NCBI RefSeq assembly: GCF_902167145.1 | Contig: NC_050101.1 | Span: 179,114,428-179,178,427 of the forward strand | Reading direction: 5' to 3' | From: Zea mays | Taxonomy: Eukaryota; Streptophyta; Magnoliopsida; Poales; Poaceae | Length of the DNA: 64,000 bases | Shown here: in pieces, positions 56,867-64,000 of the stretch | How positions within the stretch are numbered: position 1 is the first letter of the stretch | How the letters are laid out: the number at the start of each line of letters is the position of its first letter | Translations under genes and position numbers: made by a program | Notes under the pieces: model-generated | Seen by the model: the letters and a program-made list of their open reading frames with translations, nothing else | Told to the model about the DNA's origin: nothing | The model's database searches: none

Positions 56867-59800
56867 ATGGCGGATCGAGTGACCGTAATCCCCCCGCGCG
56901 ATCCGTGGCCCTTCTCCACGGTGACGGCGAGTGATCTGGAGGAGCTGGTCGGCGAAGGTTTGCTCCGCCCCCTCACCGACAAGCAGCGACCAGAGTGGAT
57001 TCCTCCCGTGGGCGGAGCCGCTCCGTCCCCACCGCCGGGGTATGTTGTGAGCTTCGTCTCCTTCCATGAGCAGGGATTTGGTGTGCCGACGGGCCGCTTT
57101 ATGCGGGCCATCCTATTCCACTACGGGGTGGAGTTGCACAACCTCTCCCCCAACTCCATCTCGCAGGCCGCTATTTTCGTAGCGTTATGCGAAGGGTACT
57201 TGGGGATCGCTCCTCATTGGGATTTGTGGACTTACTTCTTTCTCGCCGAGCCTTTCGCCTTGTCGACGGGGGAGAGGAGGATCCGTGCAGCGGTGCGGGC
57301 CGGCGGCTGCATTCTCTTGTTGAGGCAGTCGCGGGCGTTGCAGTACATTCCTGCCATTCTTGCGTCTTCGAACAAGGGGTGGCAGCGCCGGTGGTTCTAC
57401 CTCCAGAATGACGGTGAATTGCTCCCACCGTTTTCCCAGCGAGTAGTTACGGCTGCCACCGACGCCTGGCGCCACGGGACCCCGCACGAGAGGCAGAAGA
57501 ATCTCGAGCCCCTTCTCCAGGCCCTAAAGGAGTTGCGGGAGGGGGGACTTACCGCTGCGGGAGTGATCGCCGCTATCCATCGTCGGAGGGTGCTCCCATT
57601 GGCGGAGCGGCGGCTGCCGCTCTGGGAGATGACCCTGGAAGCTGACTGGGTGGGCTCACGAATGTCCCCTGATCCTCTCCCCTTCGACGCCCTCCAATGG
57701 CGGGTGTCGGCCGCGATGGGGAAGCCGGACCCCCACGCATACTCCCAGCTTCGGATGCGCCCCGACCAGGGGTGCGTGACTTTGGTGAGCGTTCGCTCCT
57801 CCCTTCTTCGTATATCTGGTCGCTCCGGGTCCTTATGATCGGGTTCCTTTCTCCCCTCCTTTTAGGATGTGGGGTGTCACAAACCCTCCCTGCCACGGGT
57901 CCCGGAGGACGCGGTGGACCGTGCAGCGCGGCGGGTCGCCGCGGAGGAGAAGAAGAAAAAGAAGGACGTGGAGAAGGCCCGGGCCCGCGAGCGGAGGCGG
58001 GCTCGGGACGCCTTGGAGAAGCGCCGCCGCCAGCAGGAAAGGGACGGACTCCCGAGGGAGCCGTCGCCGGAGACGCCCGACGACGATGACGACGATGATG
58101 ATGATGATGATGACGACATGGCCGCCCGTCTCGGCCTCAGCCTCGGCCTGGGGTGTGGCCAGGAGCCGTCGAGCCAGCCCCCGAGCGAGCCGACTCCGTC
58201 AGCCCCCGAAGTCGGGGCGTCGGGCTCCCGACCCGAGGCGCGGGGGCGAACCGAGAGGTCACCTGACCCCTCAGCCGGAGGAGCTGAAGCAGTTCCGGAG
58301 GTCCAGGCCAAGGCGTCTGTTCCCCAGGGGCCGCCGCTTGTGTCGGTGGCGCATGGGGGTGACCCTCAGGTCGTCGCGGCCGTGCCCGGGGGATCTGCCT
58401 CCCAGGCGCCCCAAGCGCCGGCAAAGCGGACCTCGGCGGCCGTTTCGAGAGCCGGGATCCAAGAAGGCTCTCCCCAGGCGCGGTGGATCATGGCCCGGAG
58501 TGGGTGAGTACCTCGGAACGTCTTCGTCTTAGCCTCCCATTCGTATGTCTCGGTTGTGATCCCCTTTCTTTTTTATCCAGCAAGCGAAGTCATGGCCAGA
58601 CCGACCTGGCACCCCGGAAGGCCCTCAAGACGGCGCCGAACTGCGTGGCCAGCGCCATTCAGCCGACCCTTTCGCGGGGTACTCCGGCATCGGGGGCTCG
58701 GGCGTCGCCAATCTCGGAGGAGCGGGCTCCCGAGGCCGGCTCTTTAGCCGAGGCGGCGATCGTGGTTGAGGAGGCGGCTGACGCCCACGCGGCTCTGAGT
58801 TCGCCTGTCGTGCCGGTCATGCCAGCGCCTGCCACCGCCGAGGTTGCCGCTGTCCCTGTCGAAGGGTGTCCAGTTGCCGCCAGCGCCGGGATGGCTGATG
58901 CGTCGGCGCCCAAGACCTCAGAAGAGGTGGGCGCGGTCGCGCGATCCGTCCAGCCAGGTGACGGCCTCATCGCTGTGCGGCGGAGTCCCGAGGCCCGGCG
59001 CCCGTTGCTCCGGTTCCGGACCCGCGAGGCCTCGGACCCCGTCTTCGTTCTCGATGATGAGCAGGAGGACCAGTCCTGGGGTGAGCTCCGCGAGTGCGCA
59101 GAGGCAACGGTGGGGTCGCTCCGGTCGTCGCTAGAGGTTTTCTGCAGAGATGTCCCCAAAATCCTCCAGGTAGCGGTTTCGGGCATACCTTTTTTCCTTC
59201 TGTGAGATACTCGTTGTGACGCCCTGTTTCCTTTCCCCAGGATCTGACGAACCGGAGCGCCGCCAAGTCGTCGTTCATCCGCCGCGAGGTTGATGTCTGG
59301 GGCTCGCTGCGATCCCTGAGGTCTTCGCTCGCCGGGGCTACCACGCGCCTTTCTCAGCAGGATGCCAAGGTGGCGGACCTCCAGCTGCTCTGCGCCGACC
59401 TGAGAGCCGAGGCGGCAGCAGCGCGTGCGGAGGCGCAACAGCAGCGATCGGAGCTCGTCCAGGTCGTCGAGGAACGGAACCGACTTCAGGGCCGGGCTGC
59501 CGAGCCGAGACCCTTGCGGCTGACTTAGTCGTGGCCCAGGTCGTGGCCTCGGAGCACCGTGCCCGAGCCGGAAGTACGTCTTGGTCCTCCCTAGTTCTTT
59601 TTCTTGTCCGTTTCCTTTGCTTGTGCTTGAGGTATTTCTCCTGGCTACTTGCAGAGCTTGAGTCCGCCCTTGACGAGTCCGCCAAGGCACTTGCTGAGGC
59701 GCTTGCCGGAGCCGCCGAGCAGAGGGAGGCGGACCTCGCGGCCATGTCCGAGGCCGTCTCGGACTTTTATCGTGTCCTCGGCTCCGGCGACGTCCCTTCA

Positions 59801-60145
59801 GGAAGCTCCCCTCAGAGCCGCCTTCGAGCCTTAGGTGGTCACGCCCGCGGCAGAGTCCGCGAAGCGCTACACCACGGCGTCAGGCGGGCCTTCGCCGTGC
59901 TCGCTTCTCACTACGTTGTGGACCTGGAGCGGGTTAGTGAGGGGTACTGTCTTCCTGACGAAGACGATGCTGCTCTAGCGGAGGTGCAGCGGCTTGACGC
60001 GGTCGCCGCGGGTCCGAGCGCGGTGCTGGCGACCACCTTCGAGGCGGAGGTCCTTCCCCCTGCGACGTCACCGGAGGCCGAGATGGACCCCACCGATGGC
60101 GGGGGTGGAGCTGAAGGCGCGGCCCCTTCCCAAGGCGGCGCCTGA
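56867..60145 (+). pseudogene. five-exon antisense gene of Huck-C, Transposase_28-like ('putative gypsy type transposon')
   Basis: Exons 56867-57784, 57866-58503, 58581-59169, 59241-59573, 59655-60145; all four introns are GT-AG, 71-81 bases long, with clear CCTTTTAG/ATCCAG/CCCCAG/TTGCAG acceptors. The exons sum to 2,969 bases, one short of a multiple of three. A 1-base loss in exon 4 near 59503 explains this, and the frame then fits on both sides. Intact length would be about 989 residues. Exon 1 (about residues 58-130) carries the Transposase_28-like signature (F-x-E-x-G-F...P, then L-H-x-L-x-P-N, then G). Exon 2 is basic and coiled-coil-like with a poly-Asp run (58081-58118). Exons 4-5 are coiled coil plus a C-terminal globular part. 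Function unknown. It lies opposite to the element strand, replacing a 2.4-kb module of A and B. Confidence 0.85.
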
Positions 60146-60565
60146 TTCTCGTCTGAACAGTTTCTTGTTGAATGTGCGTCTCACCACGGCCGCTGAGGCC
60201 GGAACACTTTTGTCTTTCTTGCATGGAGTCGTACTCTCCTTTCTTTCCATCTGCATGTTCGTCCTAGCTCATCAATAATAGGGTGGCTTCTCGAGTTGGG
60301 CCATTCTTCGTGGCAGGTGATGAGCGAGGTATCCCTAACCCGGAGGTACGGGAGTTCCTCGGCTCAATCGGCCTTGCCATTTTCATGTACCCGTGTTCGC
60401 TCCTCGAGACCCGGCTTCTGACATAGCCGGGAGAACGTAGCTGGGAGAACGCAAGAGGCCCCTTTTTTGATTTAAAAAGATCTTGACGCAGAGGGGTTCC
60501 CCCTTTTTAGCCCCCGAGGGAGGGTCGGGCTCTGCCAAGGCGAGGCCGACCCTTCCTTGATGATC
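60146..60565 (-). other. Huck-C 3' region distal part
   Basis: Homology to Huck-A resumes near 60315 with one copy of the 55-bp motif (about 60317) and the AGGGGTTCCCCCTTTTTAGC block before the pol deletion. AATAAT near 60273 could serve as a poly(A) signal for the antisense gene. Confidence 0.65.
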
Positions 60566-60712
60566 GAGGCGCAGAGGCTGCCTGACGGATCAGGCTCTGG
60601 CCCGAATATCCAGCGAGTGTTTGGCGACATCCCTCGGTATGCCGGGCATGTCCGAGGGACTCCGCGCAAAGACGTCGGCGTTTGCGCGGAGAAAGTCGAC
60701 GAGCACTGCTTC
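60566..60712 (-). pseudogene. Huck-C pol stub after the UAG
   Basis: About 48 codons following the UAG match the start of pol in A and B (E-A-V-L-V-D-F-L). Sequence then jumps near 60566 from the point matching Huck-A 9226 to the point matching Huck-A about 6054. RT, RNase H and integrase are gone. Confidence 0.88.
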
Positions 60713-63700
60713 CTATTTGGGGTCGAGCCCGGAACCGATCCGGACCTGCTTGGTGGTGTCGCCACTGGGGTCGAGAGGGACGGCCTTGACCGTCTCCGCT
60801 GGCTCGAAGTTGCCGGCATGGCGCTTCACGTCTGGCACCTCCTTGGAGAGGTTCTCCAGGTCGGCGATGAGGGCCTCGGACTCGGCGAGGGCCTCGGCGT
60901 ACTCCACGCACTCCACGTCGCATTCGAACGCGTGTTTGTACGTGGGGCCGACGGTGATGACCCCGTTGGGGCCCGGCATCTTGAGCTTCAGGTAGGTGTA
61001 GTTGGGGACGGCCATGAACTTCGCGTAGCATGGCCTCCCTAGCACGGCGTGGTAGGTTCCTCGGAACCCGACCACCTCGAACGTCAGGGTCTCCCTTTGG
61101 AAGTTGGAGGGTGTCCCGAAGCAGACGGGGAGGTCGAGTCGCCCGAAGGGCTGGACGCGCTTCCCAGGGATGATCCCGTGGAAGGGCGCAGCGCCTGCTT
61201 GGACGGAGGACAGATCGACGCGCAGGAGCTTGAGGGTCTCGGCATAGATGATGTTGAGGCAGCTGCCCCCATCCATCAGGACCTTGGTGAGCCTGACATT
61301 GCCGACGACGGGGTCGACGACGAGCGGGTATTTCCCCGGGCTCGGCACATGGTCGGGGTGGTCGGCCTGGTCGAAGGTGATGGGCTTGCCGGACCAGTCT
61401 AGGTAGGCTGGCGCCGCCACCTTCACCGAGCAGACCTCCCGGCGCTCTTGCTTGCGGTGCCGAGCCGAGGCATTCGCCGCATGCCCTCCATAGATCATGA
61501 AGCAGTCGCGGACCTCGGGGAACTTTCCTGCTGGGTGATCTTCGTTCTTGTCGTCGTCGCGGGCCCTGCCACCCTCGGCGGGTGGCCCGGCCCTGTGGAA
61601 GTGACGCCGAAGCATAACGCACTCCTCGAGGGTGTGCTTGACGGGCCCCTGATGGTAGGGGCACGGCTCCTTGAGCATCTTGTCGAAGAGGTTTGCACCT
61701 CCGGGGGGCTTCCGAGGGTTCTTGTACTCGGCGGCGGCGACAAGGTCCGCGTCAGCGGCGTCGCGTTTCGATTGCGACTTCTTCTTGCCTTTCTTCTTGG
61801 CGCCGCGCGGAGCAGACGCCTCGGGAGCTACTTCCGATGGGCGGCCCTGGGGCTGCTTGTCCTTTCGGAAGATAGCCTCGACCGCCTCCTGGCCAGAGGC
61901 AAACTTGGTGGCGATGTCCATCAGCTCGCTCGCCCTGGTGGGGGTCTTGCGACCCAGCTTGCTCACCAGGTCGCGGCAAGTGGTGCCGGCGAGGAACGCG
62001 CCGATGACATCCGAGTCGGTGATGTTGGGCAGCTCGGTGCGCTGCTTCGAGAATCGCCGGATGTAGTCCCGGAGCGACTCCCCCGGCTGTTGCCGGCAGC
62101 TTCGAAGGTCCCAGGAATTCCCGGGGCGCACGTATGTGCCCTGGAAATTGCCAGCGAAGGCTTGGACCAAGTCGTCCCAGTTGGAGATCTGCCCCGGAGG
62201 CAGGTGCTCCAACCAGGCGCGAGCAGTGTCGGAGAGGAACAGGGGGAGGTTACAGATGATGAGGTTGTCGTCGTCCGTTCCACCCAGTTGGCAGGCAAGG
62301 CGGTAGTCCGCGAGCCACAGTTCCGGTCTCGTTTCCCCCGAGTACTTCGTGATAGTAGTCGGGGGTCGGAACCGGGTCGGGAATGGCGCCCGTCGGATGG
62401 CCTGACTGAAGGCCTGCGGACCGGGTGGTTCGGGCGAGGGACTCCGATCCTCCCCGCTGTCGTAGCGCCCCCCACGCCTGGGGTGGTAGCCTCGGCGCAC
62501 CCTTTTGTCGAGGTGAGCCCGACGGTCGCGTCGATGGTGCTCGTTGCCGAGGCGGCCCGGGGCTGCAGGCGCGGTGTTACGCGTGCGCCCGGTGTAGACC
62601 GAGGCTTCCCGCATGAATCGGGAAGTCGCGGCATGAGGTTCCGAGGGATATCCTTGCCTTCGGGAGGCAGTGCTCTCGGCCCGCCGGGCCGCAACGCCTT
62701 CCAGGAGATTCTTGAGTTCTCCCTGGATTCGCCGACCCTCGGTGGTTGACGGCTCCGGCATCGCGCGGATGAGCATTGCTGCGGTTGCCAGGTTCTGACC
62801 AACCCCGCTGGATGCGGGCGGCGGCCTGATCCTGACATCGTTGGCGACGCGGTGCTGGAGACCTTGGGGCAGATGACGTATTTCTCCGGCCAGGGGTTGG
62901 CCCACCCATGCCTGTCCGACGTCCCGACGGATCGGCTCAAGCGCTCCTGTTCCCTCGTTGAGCCTGGCCTGCGCCTCGCGGACTTGCTCGAGTTGTGGGT
63001 CGTAACCCCCCGCCGGAGCGGGGACCACATCTAGCTCCCGTGGGATGTCGGCGCGAGGCACCGGCCTAGGGAGATCACCGTCCTCCGGCATGCCAAGATG
63101 GTTGCCTTCGGAGGGATCCCCTAGCTCGATGTGGAAACATTCGCGGCTTGGGCCGCAGCTCTCGTCGCCAAGGCTGCGGCTTCCGTCGGAACAGTCGGAT
63201 AGGAAGTAGTCACATGCGGTCATGAAGTCCCGCACGGCACTGGGGTTGCCAAGTCCGGAGAAATCCCAACCGATGCTGGGATCGTCATCTTCCTCGGACC
63301 CAGAGGGCCCGTAGGTCGAGACGTCCGTCAGTCAGTCCCAAGGCGACCGCATACGAAACCCCAGTGGGGTTGCACTCGCCTCGATGAGAGCGCCCGCCAA
63401 AGCGAGGTCGTTTGGCGGGTTGAGGCCGAGTCGAAATGACGCAAGATGGGAGTTAGTCGGTACCTTGTGGTCGACGAGGAGCGACGTAGTCACATTGGGG
63501 ACTGGTTGCACCGTCATCTCTGGTTCGAGGGCGACGTCCTGCAGGCTTTCCGCGAGCGCGCCGGCGTCTTCTTCTTGCTCGGGGTCAGCGTGTCGCGGGG
63601 GGACGGCGCCTGCCTCCGTCTTGAACGCGAGGTCGACGTCCGGCGTGCCTTCCGTCGGGGCGTCGAGGGCGTCGATTCGCTCGACGGCCGACGAAGCGCG

Positions 63701-63961
63701 GCCTCCCGCCTGGCCTCGACGGCCCCGCCTCCTCCTCCGTTGGCGGGGGAGAGAACGGAGCGAGCCCGAATGTTGCTCTTCCACCACGCGGGGAAGACGT
63801 CGTCGATTCCGCCGCCGGCGGGCGGGTTGTCGGCCGCCATTGTCGTAGTCGCGCGGCGGTGGAAGAAGTATCATGTCGTAGCTGCCGTCGAAGGACATGA
63901 ACTCAAGAGTCCCGAAACGAAGCACCGTCCCGGGCCGGAGAGGTTGCTGGAGACTGCCCAT
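60713..63961 (-). pseudogene. Huck-C gag-protease, one in-frame stop
   Basis: The start is M-G-S-L-Q-Q-P at 63961. The frame is open for 209 codons, meets TGA at 63332-63334 (Arg in A), and stays open in the same frame for more than 840 codons to UAG 60713-60715. Gag domain, knuckle-like motif and the D-G-G protease core (D-G-G-S-C here instead of D-G-G-S-S) are present. The Ser to Cys change next to the active site may matter. It is close to intact despite loss of pol, as expected if such an element relies on enzymes from others (inference). Confidence 0.92.
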
Positions 63962-64000
63962 CTGGAGCTTGACGGGGAGCTGTTCGTCAGCACGCAGCAG

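Larger units (their letters stand above)
52815..64000 (-). mobile_element. Huck-C: non-autonomous Huck-like element with antisense gene, right end outside window
   Basis: Minus-strand element inserted in Huck-B; GTTCG at 52810-52814 is the left copy of its duplication. It has one LTR (52815-54496), a 3' region with an hAT insertion, a five-exon gene on the opposite strand (56867-60145), a stub of pol (about 60566-60712) and gag-protease (60713-63961). Compared with Huck-A, about 3.2 kb covering RT to INT is missing. Its 5' LTR should start about 60 bases past the window edge. Confidence 0.9.

Noticed and set aside
60557..62749. Long plus-strand frames opposite gag in Huck-C (and in A and B)
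   Set aside because: GC-rich third positions of the minus-strand gag leave few stops in the complementary frame; they mirror the gag code and carry no domain.

Overview
The window is plant nuclear DNA, almost certainly maize (Zea mays) or a very close relative. It is mostly nested LTR retrotransposons of recognisable maize type: three Ty3/gypsy elements of the Tat lineage that I call Huck-like (A, B and C), one copia element of the SIRE/Maximus (Opie/Ji-like) group, and a cinful/zeon-like fragment. A gene island near 26.7-32.4 kb holds two intron-containing genes, and MITEs and hAT elements lie around it. The names Huck, Opie/Ji and cinful/zeon come from recall of these families, not from a search.

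Layout. 1-18,874 is a copia element (+) split by Huck-A (512-14,356, minus orientation, 5-bp duplication AACTT on both sides). 18,875-24,960 holds degraded repeats: a MITE remnant, gypsy LTR pieces, a copia LTR tail and a truncated cinful/zeon-like LTR plus gag. 24,961-26,756 is AT-rich with no gene seen. 26,827-27,855 (+) is a two-exon alpha/beta hydrolase of the D14/KAI2 strigolactone/karrikin-receptor family, most like the DLK2 branch. Tail to tail with it, 28,189-32,330 (-) is a nine-exon cytoplasmic kinase with an N-terminal USP-like domain. Its first intron carries a 901-bp solo LTR with a perfect duplication. 32,634-36,113 contains Tourist-like, Stowaway-like and hAT elements. 37,540-40,040 looks like a gypsy LTR. 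40,041-41,346 is a spliced coiled-coil gene fragment of retroelement origin.

41,347-52,814 is Huck-B (+). It keeps a complete gag-protease frame but a heavily frameshifted pol. Huck-C (-, 52,815 to beyond the window) is inserted in B's 3' region with duplication GTTCG on its visible side. Huck-C has lost almost all of pol. In place of part of the 3' region seen in A and B it carries a five-exon gene on the opposite strand, related to the 'putative gypsy type transposon' (Transposase_28) proteins. A 922-bp hAT element sits in its 3' region.

How the parts work. Each Huck copy has an LTR TATA box (in A and C on the minus strand), a primer-binding site just inside the LTR, gag and protease in one frame, an in-frame UAG in an identical context, then (A and B) RT, two RNase H domains and integrase, and a long 3' region with conserved repeats. 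None of the copies is intact. The two host genes are unrelated in function and merely adjacent. The most unusual items are Huck-C's antisense, intron-bearing gene; a second such gene fragment next to Huck-B; and the conserved repeat architecture of the Huck 3' regions.
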